Part shown: positions 8,191 to 19,200 of the stretch, one piece after another
Position numbering within the stretch: the stretch's first letter is position 1
Layout of the letters: each line of letters begins with the position of its first letter
Assembly: GCF_902784195.1 (NCBI RefSeq)
Contig: NZ_CACZTX010000001.1
Coordinates: 1-64,000, forward strand
From: an uncultured Methanobrevibacter sp.
GTDB taxonomy: Archaea > Methanobacteriota > Methanobacteria > Methanobacteriales > Methanobacteriaceae
Direction of reading: 5' to 3'
Length of the DNA: 64,000 bases
Translations under genes and position numbers: made by a program
The notes under the pieces: model-generated
The model's input: only the letters and a program-made list of their open reading frames with translations
The model's database searches: none
Told to the model about the DNA's origin: nothing

Positions 8191-9528
8191 ATGAAAGTTG
8201 TTATCGTTGGTGGTGGAGCTGGAGGAATATCCACAGCTTCAAACCTTAGAAGATTAGATAAGGAAGTTGAAATTATTGTACTTACAAGAGATAATCATGT
8301 CTCTTATTCCCCTTGTGCTATCCCTTACGTATTGTCAGATAGAATCCATTCATTTGATGATATCGTAATGAGATCTGTTGATGATTACAAGGCAAAGAAC
8401 ATTGATGTCATGCTTGAGACTGAAGTCACTGCTGTTGATAGTGCTAAAAAAACAGTAACCTATCTAAATGATGGGAAAGAAAATACCATGAGCTATGATA
8501 AATTGGTATTGGCTACTGGTGGAAGCCCATTTGTCCCTCCTATGAAAGGAGTTGATTTGGATGGTGTATTCAAGATAAGAACCTTGGATGATGGTAAAAG
8601 AGTCAAGGAATGGGCTGAAAACTGCCAAAGCGCTTTAGTTACAGGTGCAGGATTGATCGGTATTGAAATAGCATATGCATTCAAGAAAATGGGATTGAAG
8701 GTAACCTTATGTGAAATGTTGCCTCAAATAGTTCCACGTTCCTTAGACCCTGATATGGCTAAAATCATTACAGACTACTTGATTAGTGAAGGAATTGATG
8801 TTGTGCTTGGCCAGCCTATCACTGAACTTAAAGGTGAAGATGGCAGAGTCAAGACTGCTGTCTTTGAAGATGGATCTGAAGCGGATGCAGATATGGTCAT
8901 CTTGGCTACTGGTGTAAGGGCAGAGCTTACTTTGCCTAAAATGGCTGGATGTGACTGTGGTAGATGGGCTGTGCTTGTAAATGACAGAATGGCAACAAGT
9001 GTACCTGATGTTTATGCAGTTGGTGATTGTGTAGAGTCCTACAGTGCAATACTTAGATCAAACACCGTTTCCCAATTAGGGACAACTGCTGTAAGGCAAG
9101 CTAAGACATTGGCTCAAACCCTTGCAGGAAAACGTTCCAGATTCAATCCTGTCTTGAATTCAATGGTTTCCAAAGTGGGTAAATTGGAATTTGGTGCAGT
9201 AGGTCTTACAAGAAGCTTTGCTCAACAGAACAGCATAAAGGCAGTTGTGGCAAAGGTTGAAGCGTTGACAAGGGCAAGATACTATCCAAATGCAAAGCCA
9301 ATGAACGTTAAGGTAATCTGTGATGCAGATGGTACAATCATTGGATGCCAAATCATTGCAGAGGAAAGGGTGGCTGAAAGAATTGATACAATGACTTTAG
9401 CTATCACTCAAGAGCTCACTTGCTTTGAATTAAGCAATATGGAATTTGCTTATGCACCTCCAGTGTCTATGGTTATTGACCCATTGGTAATGGCTGTAGA
9501 GGAAGTAAGTAAGAAGTTTGATAATTAA
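8191..9528 (+). CDS. NADH oxidase / CoA-disulfide-reductase-like flavoprotein
   Basis: A 445-residue FAD-dependent pyridine nucleotide-disulfide oxidoreductase. The N-terminal FAD fold is V-G-G-G-A-G-G-I-S. The single redox cysteine lies in S-Y-S-P-C-A-I-P-Y (about residue 42), the signature of NADH oxidases, CoA-disulfide reductases and related peroxidases. A second dinucleotide fold (G-A-G-L-I-G-I-E-I-A) near 150 binds NAD(P)H, and A-V-G-D-C near 278 is the FAD-contact motif. The C-terminal dimerisation domain is complete. In a strict anaerobe it would detoxify oxygen or peroxide or maintain low-molecular thiols. The sequence alone does not distinguish the substrates. It stands alone between AT-rich spacers. 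Confidence 0.8.
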   Translation: MKVVIVGGGAGGISTASNLRRLDKEVEIIVLTRDNHVSYSPCAIPYVLSDRIHSFDDIVMRSVDDYKAKNIDVMLETEVTAVDSAKKTVTYLNDGKENTMSYDKLVLATGGSPFVPPMKGVDLDGVFKIRTLDDGKRVKEWAENCQSALVTGAGLIGIEIAYAFKKMGLKVTLCEMLPQIVPRSLDPDMAKIITDYLISEGIDVVLGQPITELKGEDGRVKTAVFEDGSEADADMVILATGVRAELTLPKMAGCDCGRWAVLVNDRMATSVPDVYAVGDCVESYSAILRSNTVSQLGTTAVRQAKTLAQTLAGKRSRFNPVLNSMVSKVGKLEFGAVGLTRSFAQQNSIKAVVAKVEALTRARYYPNAKPMNVKVICDADGTIIGCQIIAEERVAERIDTMTLAITQELTCFELSNMEFAYAPPVSMVIDPLVMAVEEVSKKFDN

Positions 9529-9891
9529 ATAAACTTTTTATTTATTTTATTTTTTTTTTAAGAGTTTTTATCTTATTAAATAGTTTTTTTTCTTTTTTTA
9601 ATTATAATTGCAATATTTAATTTTTATTTTTGTAATATTTTTCTATTTTTACTATTTCATTGTAATTTTTCAAATTGATCATAATTTCATATTAAAATAT
9701 AATTTTCTAAATTGATTATAATTTATTATTTTAACTTTAATTTTCCTAATTCCTTATAATTTTACGATTTACATATGATATTAAATAGTAAACCAAAAAT
9801 TATAATGAAATTGCAATTATTTTAAAAAAAGAAAGGTTTATATAGTTTTAATTATAAAATAAAGAGTAAATAATAAGTTTGGAGGGTAATT
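9529..9891. other. Intergenic region: boundary repeat copy 1 and promoter
   Basis: AT-rich spacer. A 35-base sequence at 9608-9642 starting TTGCAATATTTAATTTTTAT recurs with three mismatches at 10913-10947, on the other side of the Rpn-like gene. The TATA box TTTATATA (9837-9844), preceded by AAAGG, lies 48 bases before the start of that gene. Confidence 0.5.
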
Positions 9892-10947
9892 ATGGAAAAT
9901 AAATCTAATTACTCTCAATTTCCATCTAGATTTGATGTTGAGGATGAAATATTTATCATATGTATGTCTGAGACTGAAGAATTTCCAAAATATATTACCA
10001 ATTTCAATGATATTGTAGGCAGGTATGACAATAGGTTAATATCTTTGGATTATAAGAATTTAAGCTTGGATTCAGTTAGGCAAAGGTTAAATGGAGATTT
10101 AATAAATATTGAACATCATTCCTTCATTAATTCAAGATTAATGAGAAGAGATTATCAATATTCTGTCATTCTCCATTCAAATTCCGGTAAATATGTTCAT
10201 CCCTTCATTTTTTATACTGGAGCGTTACCTATAAAAAAGGTAGATTATTTAAATGATTTGATGTTTTTCAATCCAAATTGGTTCATTACAAAAGAAGTTG
10301 AAGGTAATATTCGTTTGAATAATATTCTTTATAAGATAAATGAAAATATTAAATTGAATGTTTTTGATTGCTTTGATTTGATCTGGCTTCCAAAATTTAA
10401 TACTAATATGGAATTTGAAGAGTGTATACTAAAGTGTATAAGTTTGTTGAAAGATATTCCTATGGACAATAAGTTAAGATATATTGTAGAGAAATCATAT
10501 TTATTGTGGATGGGAAAATATGTAAAAGATGAAAATAAATTAGAAAAAGCAAGGAAGTGTTTTACTATGTCTGAATTAAAACTTAGGCCATTTGAAGAGC
10601 AGTTTAGAGATGCATTGATGGTGAATAGATTTGAAAGAGGTATTGATATTGGTAAGAAAGAGGGTATAGATATTGGTAAGAGGCAAGGTGCTGCTGAAAC
10701 TGAGAAAAAGTTGATTCCTGCTCTTTTAAAGTTTAAAAGTCCTGAAGAGATTTCTAAAGATTATGATATTCCATTGGAAAGAGTTTTAAAATATGTGGAA
10801 AAGAGTAAATAATAAGCTAATTTTATTCTTTTTCAATCTTCATAAATTAAAACTTATACTTTTTATTTTTTTAACCAAACTATTTTTTTATTTTTAATTT
10901 TTCTAACTCTATTTGCAACACTTAATTTTTATTTTTGTACTATTTTT
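9608..10947. mobile_element. Possible cassette: Rpn-like gene between 35-bp direct repeats
   Basis: Direct repeat copies at 9608-9642 and 10913-10947 agree at 32 of 35 positions. Both begin TTGCAA and share the block TTAATTTTTATTTTTGTA. The content is AT-rich, so chance similarity is easier than usual, but the TTGCAA and TTTTTGTA anchors argue for duplication. The enclosed gene belongs to a family associated with mobility. Confidence 0.35.
9892..10812 (+). CDS. Rpn/PD-(D/E)XK-transposase-like protein
   Basis: A 306-residue protein I do not recognise with certainty. The C-terminal third has features of the Rpn (recombination-promoting nuclease) family: I-D-I-G-K-K-E-G repeats (about residues 247-262) followed by a small helical domain with S-P-E-E-I-S-K-D-Y-D-I-P. 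The N-terminal half has a beta-rich core with N-I-E-H-H-S near 85 where Rpn proteins carry the E-x-Q catalytic strand. If this is the same fold, the Q is replaced. The start has GGAGGG five bases upstream. A 35-bp direct repeat flanks the gene, suggesting past insertion as a cassette. An inactive or diverged nuclease is possible. Confidence 0.5.
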   Translation: MENKSNYSQFPSRFDVEDEIFIICMSETEEFPKYITNFNDIVGRYDNRLISLDYKNLSLDSVRQRLNGDLINIEHHSFINSRLMRRDYQYSVILHSNSGKYVHPFIFYTGALPIKKVDYLNDLMFFNPNWFITKEVEGNIRLNNILYKINENIKLNVFDCFDLIWLPKFNTNMEFEECILKCISLLKDIPMDNKLRYIVEKSYLLWMGKYVKDENKLEKARKCFTMSELKLRPFEEQFRDALMVNRFERGIDIGKKEGIDIGKRQGAAETEKKLIPALLKFKSPEEISKDYDIPLERVLKYVEKSK

Positions 10948-11085
10948 ATAAAAATCACTACTTATTTATATTACTGTAAATATATAATATAGTGATAAAT
11001 GTTTTATTATAATATTATAATTATCAAACTTAAAAAGCATTTAAAATTAATTAAAAATACTATTGGATTATTGGAGAGGATTTAA

Positions 11086-13119
11086 TTGACTAAAATATTT
11101 ATTTCATGTGCACTTCCATATGCAAATGGACCATGTCATTTAGGACATTTGAGATCCACTTACATTCCAGCTGACATCTATGCAAGATACAATCGTATGG
11201 CTGGAAATGATGTATTGATGGTTTGTGCAACTGATGAGCATGGTACTCCTATTGCAGTAAAGGCAGATGCTGAAGGCAAGGAACCTATTGAGGTTGCAAA
11301 ACGTTACCATGACATGATTGTAGAAGACATTAATAGCTGTGACATTTCCTTTGATAACTTTGCAAGGACAACTGATGAGATTCACTATAAGATTTCACAG
11401 GACTTCTTCAAATACCTTTATGATAAGGGATTGATTTATGAGGAAACCATCCAACAGCTTTACTGTGAAAACTGTGAAAAGTTCTTGCCAGACAGATATG
11501 TTGAAGGAATCTGTCCTGTCTGCGGTGCAGAAGCAAGAGGAGACCACTGTGAAGTTTGTGGTAGAGCATTGGACCCTATTGAACTTGTTGAACCTAAATG
11601 TTTGACTTGCGGCAACACTCCAGTCATTCGTGACAGTACACAGTACTTCTTTAAATTAAGTCATTTCCAAAAGCCTCTTGAAGAATACATTAGCACAAAC
11701 CCATACTTACCTCCAAATGTAAGGAATTATGCTCAAAACTGGTTGAAGGAAGGTCTTCAAGACTGGATTATGACCCGTGACATGAAATGGGGTATTCCAG
11801 TACCTTTGGAAGGTGCAGAAGGCAAGGTTATTTACGTATGGGGAGAAGCGTTCATAGGTTACATGTCCTCTGCTGCAGCTTGGTCAAGAAGAACAGGCAT
11901 TCCATGGGAAGACTATTGGAACGGCCATGTGGTTCATTTCATCGGTAAGGATATCATTTACCACCACTCATTGTTCTGGCCTGCAATGTTGCTCGGACGT
12001 GACTGCAAATTGCCTGATGACATCTTTGCAGGAGAGTTCCTTTCCCTTGAAGGCAGAAAGATGTCAACCAGTAAGAACTGGGTTGTTTGGGTAGCAGACT
12101 TCGTAAAGGACTTTGATTCAGATCTACTCAGGTATTACCTTACAATCAACGCTCCATTGAATAAGGACACAGACTTCTCTTGGGATGAGTTCCAAAGAAG
12201 GGTAAACGATGAATTGGCAGATGTAATCGGTAACTTCCTGCATAGAACATTCACTTTCACCAAGAAGTTCTTTGACGGTAAAGTGCCAGAATATAAAAAC
12301 CCAAGTGAAGCTGACTTGGAATTTGAGCAAGCAATCAAGGAATTGCCTGATAAGGTAGGGGATTTGATTGCTGACATGAAATTCAGGGAAGGTTTGGTTG
12401 AAATCATATTGACTGCCAAAAAAGGTAACAAGTACTTCAATGACCAAGAGCCATGGAAAGCTGTAAAAGAAGATATGGAAAAAGCTTCAAACTGCTTATA
12501 CTTATCAAATCAATTATGTAAGGCAATGGCAGTGCTCTTAAAGCCATATATTCCGAACAAGGCAGATGCAATCTGCAATATAATAAACATTCCAACTGAA
12601 AACACTTGGGATGATGCAAAGGTCTTCTTGGAAACCGGCCATGAAATCAACAAGGCAAAACCATTATTCAAGAAGATTGAAGATAAAGTGATTGAAGCAC
12701 AAAAAGAAAAATTATACAAGAATTTAGAGACTCAAGAAAACGAGTCTAAAGATGATAAAAAGGACGACAAAAAGAGTGAAGAGTCTAAAGATGAAGGTGA
12801 AAAAATGGATTTAATTAGTATTGATGAATTTGCAAAAGTGGAAATTAAGATAGGTAAGATTTTAGAATGTGAAAAGATTGAAAAATCCAACAAGTTATTA
12901 AGAACTCAAATTGATATCGGTGACAAAACCATTCAAGTAATTGCAGGTTTAGGCAAAAGATACGCTCCTGAAGATTTAGTGGGCAAAAAGGTACCTGTTG
13001 TAACCAATTTAAAACCTGCTAAACTCATGGGTGAATTATCTGAAGGAATGATCATGGCTACTGAAAGTGCAGCTATCTTAACTCCAGATGATTGTGAAAT
13101 CGGCGAATTACTTATGTAA
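11086..13119 (+). CDS. metG: Methionyl-tRNA synthetase
   Basis: A 677-residue class I aminoacyl-tRNA synthetase that charges tRNA-Met. The start is TTG at 11086 with GGAGAGGA five bases before it. The HIGH-type motif is C-H-L-G-H-L-R (about residues 17-23). The zinc knuckle insert carries four CxxC pairs (about 126-183). The KMSKS motif appears as G-R-K-M-S-T-S-K-N (about 325-333). After a lysine/aspartate-rich linker (about 550-570), the C-terminal 100 residues form a Trbp111/EMAP-like tRNA-binding domain (V-E-I-K-I-G-K-I-L onwards) that dimerises and holds tRNA. All key motifs are intact. Confidence 0.97.
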   Translation: MTKIFISCALPYANGPCHLGHLRSTYIPADIYARYNRMAGNDVLMVCATDEHGTPIAVKADAEGKEPIEVAKRYHDMIVEDINSCDISFDNFARTTDEIHYKISQDFFKYLYDKGLIYEETIQQLYCENCEKFLPDRYVEGICPVCGAEARGDHCEVCGRALDPIELVEPKCLTCGNTPVIRDSTQYFFKLSHFQKPLEEYISTNPYLPPNVRNYAQNWLKEGLQDWIMTRDMKWGIPVPLEGAEGKVIYVWGEAFIGYMSSAAAWSRRTGIPWEDYWNGHVVHFIGKDIIYHHSLFWPAMLLGRDCKLPDDIFAGEFLSLEGRKMSTSKNWVVWVADFVKDFDSDLLRYYLTINAPLNKDTDFSWDEFQRRVNDELADVIGNFLHRTFTFTKKFFDGKVPEYKNPSEADLEFEQAIKELPDKVGDLIADMKFREGLVEIILTAKKGNKYFNDQEPWKAVKEDMEKASNCLYLSNQLCKAMAVLLKPYIPNKADAICNIINIPTENTWDDAKVFLETGHEINKAKPLFKKIEDKVIEAQKEKLYKNLETQENESKDDKKDDKKSEESKDEGEKMDLISIDEFAKVEIKIGKILECEKIEKSNKLLRTQIDIGDKTIQVIAGLGKRYAPEDLVGKKVPVVTNLKPAKLMGELSEGMIMATESAAILTPDDCEIGELLM

Positions 13120-13257
13120 TTTGTCTTTTTTCAATTTTTATATTAATTTGAATATTTAATCATTACAAAGATTTTTATAAATTGAAAAAACTGATTTTCA
13201 TCGGTTTTAGCAAAGATGTTTATTAAACGAAATTTAATTTATAATATCCTATTAAAC

Positions 13258-13283
13258 TATAGGTTCTTGGCGGCAAACCTATA
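13258..13283 (+). promoter_or_regulatory. Leader hairpin before DUF530 gene
   Basis: TATAGGTT (13258-13265) and AACCTATA (13276-13283) form a perfect 8-bp stem around the G/C-rich loop CTTGGCGGCA, 20 bases before the DUF530 start and its CGGTGAT ribosome site. The G/C-rich loop stands out in this AT-rich spacer. It could be a regulatory leader structure. Confidence 0.45.
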
Positions 13284-13303
13284 AAAGTCCTCACGGTGAT
13301 ATT

Positions 13304-14887
13304 ATGGATGAATCATTGATGATAACAGAGTCTGAAAAATTTCTAAATCAAATAGAGAAGGAAAGATTAGATTTAACTAATCTAAAGAATGATTTTAATG
13401 ATTTAGAGTCATTTTTAGAAATCTATGAACTTCTTAAAGGAAATTTGGATAAGCTTCAGGAAATGAAGGAAAGCATGGATGAAAGCGGTTATACTGCTCC
13501 ATTCAGATCCTTGAATCGTTATGGTTCCCGTGTAAGTGAGGATGTTGATTTTGAGGAATTAGGTGAAATAAGTCGCCATAATCAAATCTTCAGAAACAAG
13601 GCATCTGCCAAGAAGAACAGTTTTGATAGGGTAAAATATGCTATTTCTGCTCATAGAATCGCATTAGGCAATCTTGAGGAATATGCTAAAATAAGATGCA
13701 AGGACTGCAAGAAGTCCTATCGTGTAAGCAGTTTTCTCGATAATGGAAAGGTCTGCAAGTGTGGTTCCTCTAATTTTGAATTCAAGATTAACCATTCTGG
13801 TGTTCACAGACTTGAAATAATCCCTTATCTTCCATTATCCGGTAATTACATGGTCTTGATGTCTGGTCTTTCAAGCTGGGGAAGGGAATCCTTCAAAAGG
13901 GTTCTAAACATCTTAAAACAGCAAAGAAGAGGAGTTGTAAAGACAGTAACTCCTATTGTCAAGTATAAAGAAAACGGCAGAACAATCACCAAAAGGGTTC
14001 CTCTTGACAGTGAATTTGCAGACAGCTATGAAGAGGAGCTTAGAAGAAGATTCGGTAAGGGAGTTCGTATTGAAAGATTGGAATTCCACAGAACCAAGCC
14101 GACAATCATCAATGACAAGCACACATGCACCAATTTGGCTCTTGCTTATGTAAAGCATGCTGAAGATATTGTAGAGCGTCATGGAGAAGCTATTTTTGAA
14201 GACAAAATCAAGGATTTAAACAATCTAAAAATCTATGATGAGATAATATACTCAGTCAATCTTGAAAAGCCAGAATTCATTGATTCAAGCGATTTAGAGG
14301 ATTGGAGAAAGGATAAAATCAACAAGACCCTTGAAGAGTTAGGCTTGATAGACAAGTTTGGCCATTTGGATAGAGGATTAAAGAAAGACCTAAAGGAAAG
14401 GGAAAAGATAAAGACAAAGATCTTTGCAGACATTGCCCCTACATTGATATTGTGGGACATCTCCAAATACTATTTATGCACTTCCCAAGACAGGCGTAAG
14501 CGTTACGGTTCACCTTTCCCATACATTCGTGGAGACATAGACAGGCAACAGCGTAAGGTATTCCAGAATCCACACACTCAAGTGGTTGACCTTTTAAGGG
14601 AAAAGGAGAAAGAGCACATCTTATCTGTTCCGGATATGGATTTATTGTTGCATAAGAAGTTCAAGTTTGAAGGAAGAATCAAAAACCTCAACATCAAGTT
14701 GAATTATGCTGCTGTAGGTCCAGCTATCGTATTCACCAATTCCAATTACAGCATTAAAGAAGTTTCACATGCCTTTAAAGTAGGTGAAAAGAGCATTAAG
14801 CGTGAAATTAATAATATGAAAAGCATTAGAAAACCTAACACTAAACGTTCCAGAGACTTTATTGATTTGGTAAAGAACAAATCTTAA
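13304..14887 (+). CDS. DUF530 family protein
   Basis: A 527-residue protein that I assign to DUF530, an uncharacterised family of methanogens. Residues 1-70 are helical and E/L/K-rich, probably coiled coil. A zinc-ribbon-like segment has C-x2-C (about 131-134) and C-K-C (about 149-151). The central region is basic, and the C-terminal region has a helix-turn-helix-like segment (S-I-K-E-V-S-H-A-F-K-V-G-E-K-S-I) near 480. The charge pattern and zinc site suggest a nucleic-acid role, but that is inference. The start has GGTGAT seven bases upstream. The acidic HTH gene follows after 23 bases, so the two are likely co-transcribed. Confidence 0.65.
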   Translation: MDESLMITESEKFLNQIEKERLDLTNLKNDFNDLESFLEIYELLKGNLDKLQEMKESMDESGYTAPFRSLNRYGSRVSEDVDFEELGEISRHNQIFRNKASAKKNSFDRVKYAISAHRIALGNLEEYAKIRCKDCKKSYRVSSFLDNGKVCKCGSSNFEFKINHSGVHRLEIIPYLPLSGNYMVLMSGLSSWGRESFKRVLNILKQQRRGVVKTVTPIVKYKENGRTITKRVPLDSEFADSYEEELRRRFGKGVRIERLEFHRTKPTIINDKHTCTNLALAYVKHAEDIVERHGEAIFEDKIKDLNNLKIYDEIIYSVNLEKPEFIDSSDLEDWRKDKINKTLEELGLIDKFGHLDRGLKKDLKEREKIKTKIFADIAPTLILWDISKYYLCTSQDRRKRYGSPFPYIRGDIDRQQRKVFQNPHTQVVDLLREKEKEHILSVPDMDLLLHKKFKFEGRIKNLNIKLNYAAVGPAIVFTNSNYSIKEVSHAFKVGEKSIKREINNMKSIRKPNTKRSRDFIDLVKNKS

Positions 14888-14910
14888 CTTTCCCTTAAGG
14901 AGATCGCTAT

Positions 14911-15591
14911 ATGGTTGAAGACTTTGATGAATTTGACGATTTTGATGATGAATTCGATGATGATTTTGAGGATTACGATGATTTTGATGATGAATTCGAT
15001 GATGATTTCGAAGACTTCAACGATGAGACACTAGACTTTGACAATCTTGATATCGATTCAAAGGAAGAGTTGGATATCTTTGATGAAAAGCCTTTGGAAT
15101 TGGATTCTGATTATGACATCAATGCTGTAGAAGTTCATATTTCAACACAGCTCACATCCCAAAAGATCATTCAATTGATGGACACTTACCCATCTTTAAA
15201 AAGAATCACTTGCCCTCAAAGCATTTATAATAGGATTTCTCCAGATTACATTAAGGCTTTAGACAATTTAGGGGTTTCAATTGAGATAAAATATAATTGG
15301 GGCAAGAAAAAGTATTCCATGACTCAAATCAATCAGGTCGTTGATTTGTTCAATGCAGGAAAACGTTCTGAAGAAATAGCTGATATATTGGAAATGCCTG
15401 TTGCAAATGTCAATTATATTAAATCAAAGTATTTTGACAAGATCAATGTAAAGCATTATAAGAGAAAGTATGATGATGAATGCAGGCTAAAGGTAAAATC
15501 ACTTAAAGAAGAAGGATTAAAGCCTAAAGAGATTTCCAAAGAGCTTGACATTCCAGTTAGGTCCGTCTACTATATCTTGAATAAAAAATAA
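14911..15591 (+). CDS. Acidic-tailed protein with DUF1699-like domain and HTH repeats
   Basis: A 226-residue protein. Residues 1-50 are a striking D/E/F repeat (units of F-D-D-E-F-D-D-D-F-E). Residues about 70-125 resemble DUF1699, with Y-P-S-L-K-R-I-T-C-P-Q-S matching that family's pattern. Two helix-turn-helix segments follow: S-E-E-I-A-D-I-L-E-M-P (about 155) and P-K-E-I-S-K-E-L-D-I-P (about 210). The ribosome site is AAGGAGAT. It probably shares a transcript with the DUF530 gene. A DNA-binding regulator with an acidic tail that mimics DNA or recruits partners is plausible; the target is unknown. Confidence 0.55.
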   Translation: MVEDFDEFDDFDDEFDDDFEDYDDFDDEFDDDFEDFNDETLDFDNLDIDSKEELDIFDEKPLELDSDYDINAVEVHISTQLTSQKIIQLMDTYPSLKRITCPQSIYNRISPDYIKALDNLGVSIEIKYNWGKKKYSMTQINQVVDLFNAGKRSEEIADILEMPVANVNYIKSKYFDKINVKHYKRKYDDECRLKVKSLKEEGLKPKEISKELDIPVRSVYYILNKK

Positions 15592-15603
15592 TTTATTTAT
15601 TTT

Positions 15604-15790
15604 AATAATCCCTTTTTTTATTTTAATAGTCCCTTTTTTAATTATAAATATTCCTTTTTTTATTTTAATAGTCCCTTTTTTAATTATAAATATCCCTTTT
15701 TTTATTTTAATAGTCCATTTTTTAATTATAAATATCCCTTTTTTTATTTATAGTCTATTTTTTTATTTTAATAACTCATTTTTTTAATTT
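15604..15790. repeat. About four tandem 42-bp T-rich units
   Basis: The landmark AATAGTCC occurs at 15625, 15667 and 15709 (period 42), with decayed units on both sides. Each unit has two T6-T7 runs separated by AATTATAAATAT. The array starts 13 bases after the stop of the acidic HTH gene. It probably acts as serial U-tract terminators. Confidence 0.8.
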
Positions 15791-16271
15791 TAATAAGATT
15801 CTATTTTATTAACTTTTTGAAAATTATTCAATCAATGATTTTTATATCAATTTTTAAGACTATTTCGTAATACTTATATATAATTTTATATAAATATATA
15901 AAGTAATATGGACGATTTTTGATAGTTTTTCATCGAAAATTATAAAGTTATCTTAGTTAAGTAAAGACTCATTTAATTGAATTTTGTTCAATTTTTTTGT
16001 TTATTATATTAACTTAATTAAGAAATATTTTTTAAAATTATCGAAAACTTTGTATTAAATTTATGTTTATTAAGTCCATGTGAAGAAATTTTATTATTAA
16101 AAATATTATAAAATTTCTAATTTGAATGAAATTATATTAATATATAATTGAGTTGTTGAATTTAAAAATCGTATGGGCTTTAAATTGGCCATATTGCGTT
16201 AATGGCAGAAATTTAAAGAGTGTATGATTTTTTCATTATTGATTAAATTTTTATTATGGAGGAAAAATTTG
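15791..16271. other. Promoter and long structured leader of the giant adhesin
   Basis: No gene. TATA-like sequence (TTATATAAATATATAAAG, about 15886-15903) lies some 370 bases before the adhesin start, a layout like that of the first adhesin in this window. An imperfect hairpin (ATTTTTGAT, ATCGAAAAT) lies at about 15916-15941. Another inverted pair around 16173-16217 includes TTGGCCAT and ATGGCAGAA. The ribosome site GGAGG is at 16258-16262. Confidence 0.45.
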
Positions 16272-19200
16272 ATGAATAATAAGACATTAATTCTTATTGG
16301 ATTATGCATATGTCTTTTATTTACCCTACCAATGGTTTCAGCTGCTGAAATAAGCGCTGATTCCGGTTTAATTGATAATTCAGTGATTGAATCCAATTTT
16401 GATAATGTAGATTCAGATATTGCTTCCAGCATTGAAGATGATGCTTTTATAGATAGTGTTGTTGCTGATGATGGGGACATTTCTCAAATTCCAGCAAAAG
16501 GAGAGAAACTTTCCCAAAGCAATCCGGACAATGATATTCTATCTGCAGATGGCAATGGAAACAGTTTCACAGATTTGAAGATTCTTATTGACAATGCAAC
16601 TTACTCAGGGAATCCCTTAACATTGAATCGTGATTTTACTTTCGTTGATGGGGATGACGATGCTTTTAAAAACGGTATTGTCATCAGCTCTCCAATCACT
16701 ATCATAGGTGCCAATCACATTATTGATGCAAATTCCTTAGCAAGAATCTTTGTTATAGAATCTGATAATGTGTTCTTGAATGGAATCACCTTTAGAAATG
16801 CTAAAACAACCGATTCAAGTGATTATGACACAGATTATGACACAAATGGTGGAGCAGTTTACATTCACGGAGATCACACTACTTTGGAAAATTGTAGTTT
16901 CATCAATAATACCGCTTATGAAAAGGGTGGAGCTATTTATATCGATGGAAGTGACTGTATTTTGAATCATACAGTTTTCCGTGACAATATCGCTCATGAC
17001 GATGGTGGTGCGATCGCATGGTATGGTCAAAATGGTATAATCTATGACTTGAATGCTTCCGGCAATACAGCTGATGGTGAAAACGGTAATCCTAATGGAG
17101 GTACCTTGCTAATTACAGGTAACAATATCCATATGGATAAGCTCAATATTTCCAACAGTCGTCTTTATAAAGATGGTGGAGAAAGAGCCCTTAGAGGGGG
17201 TGCTATCTTCTTAACTGGTAATAACTGTAACATTACCAATTCAGTATTCACTAACTGTTCCGTTGAGTCCACAGTAGAAAATTCATCAGGTGGTGCAATC
17301 TATGTTCTTGGTAACAATACCAACATAGTAAATTGTAACTTTACCAACAACACTGCAAGTGAAGATGGTGGTGCAATTTACATTGAAGGTAAGGACTGTA
17401 CCTTGAATAAAACTGTTTTCATTGGCAATGTTGCTCACAATGATGGTGGTGCAATCGAATGGAACGGTGACAATGGAGTAATCTATGACTTGACCGCTTC
17501 CAGAAATTATGCAGACTGTGGAAACGGTGGTTCCAAAGGAGGAACTCTTCTTATAGCCGGTGACAATATGGTTTTGGATAAACTAAATGTTTCCAATACC
17601 TTTGTTAATGGTGAACATTACTCAGGAAGTAGTGCCGTCCAAGGGGGAGCTTTAGCTTTATCCGGTAATAACTGTAACATTACCAATTCTACATTCACAA
17701 ATTGTTCTGTAGTTTACTATAAGGATAATTCAAACGCTTCCGGTGGTGCATTGTACATCTGGGGTAACAATACCAATATAGTAAATTGTAACTTTACCAA
17801 CAACACTGCAAGTGAAGATGGTGGTGCAATTTACATTGAAGGTAAGGACTGTACCTTGAATAATACTGTCTTTATTGGCAATGTTGCTCACAATGATGGT
17901 GGTGCAATCGAATGGAATGGTGACAATGGTAGAGTCTATAATTTAACTGCTATTGGCAATTACGCTGACAGTTCAGAAGGTTACTATTATGGAAACCCTT
18001 CTGAAGGCAGTTCCAAGGGAGGTACCCTTGTTCTAAGCGGAAACAATATGAATTTGGAAAAACTTAACATTACCAATAGCCGTGTTTTTGCTAATCATTA
18101 TACTGGTGATAAACCTCTCCAAGGTGGAGCAGTCTTTTTAACTGGAAACAATTGTAACATCAGCGATTCCATATTCCACAAATGTTCTGTCAATTACAAT
18201 AAGGGCAAGTCTTATGGTGGAGCAATGTATATCATTGGTAACAATGCTAACTTAAGCAATTGTAACTTCACCAACAACACTGCTGTTCTTGGCGCAGGAG
18301 CCATATACATTGATGGTAGTAATACCTTTTTGGATAACTGTAATGTTTTGAATAACTCTGCAAATGATGCTGGAGGAATATGGATTTATGGTAAGGAAAA
18401 CATCATTAACAATACTAACATTTCCAACAATAAGGCATCTAACAATGGTGGAGGTGTTTACTATCAAGGTAACAATAACACTGTCAGCTATTCCATTATA
18501 GACCATAACACTGCAAAAAATGGTGCTAATGTTTATATGGTAGCAAATATGATTGGTGGTAAGCTTATCGGATGTAACATTACAAATGGTCGCGCTTCCA
18601 ATTTTGGAGGTGGAGTGGAATGGCTTGAAAAATCTACAGACTGTCTGATTAAGGATTGTTATTTCTATAATGACACTTCAGCAGGTCATGGAGGTGGAGT
18701 CCACTGGTACCCTGGTACAAACGGTCAGATAGATAACTGTACCTTTGAAAGTTGTCATGTGGACAAAGAAAAGAACGGTGGTGCAATTTATGCAGGTGCT
18801 ACTGGTGGTACCCAAGCTAGTGGAACAATAATATCCAACAGCAAATTCATTAATTGTACATCTGGTAGTAGAGGAGTCCTTACTTGGATTGGAAATAACG
18901 GTTTAATCGTTAATAACACCTTTATTGATTGTGGTAAATCATCCGGATCTACTAATTATGGTGGTGTGCAAGCTATACAAATTCAACAGGGTAATAACAA
19001 TCAAATCATTGGATGTAATTTCACTAACTGTACCAGTACTCTTGGAGGAGGTGCAATAAGACTTCAAGGTGATGGTAGTAATCTTGTGAATAATATTACT
19101 ATTGCAGATTGTCACTTTGATAATTGTACTGCTCAACAGTCAGCAGGAGCTATATATATGAATTCTCTTGTTAGAAATGTGAAACTTGAAAACAACACAT

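Noticed and set aside
13258-13283. tRNA fragment
   Set aside because: Only one stem is present and no T-loop or acceptor stem can be found around it.
16224-16271. Adhesin start at ATG 16224
   Set aside because: The ribosome site GGAGG at 16258-16262 and the signal peptide both support ATG 16272.
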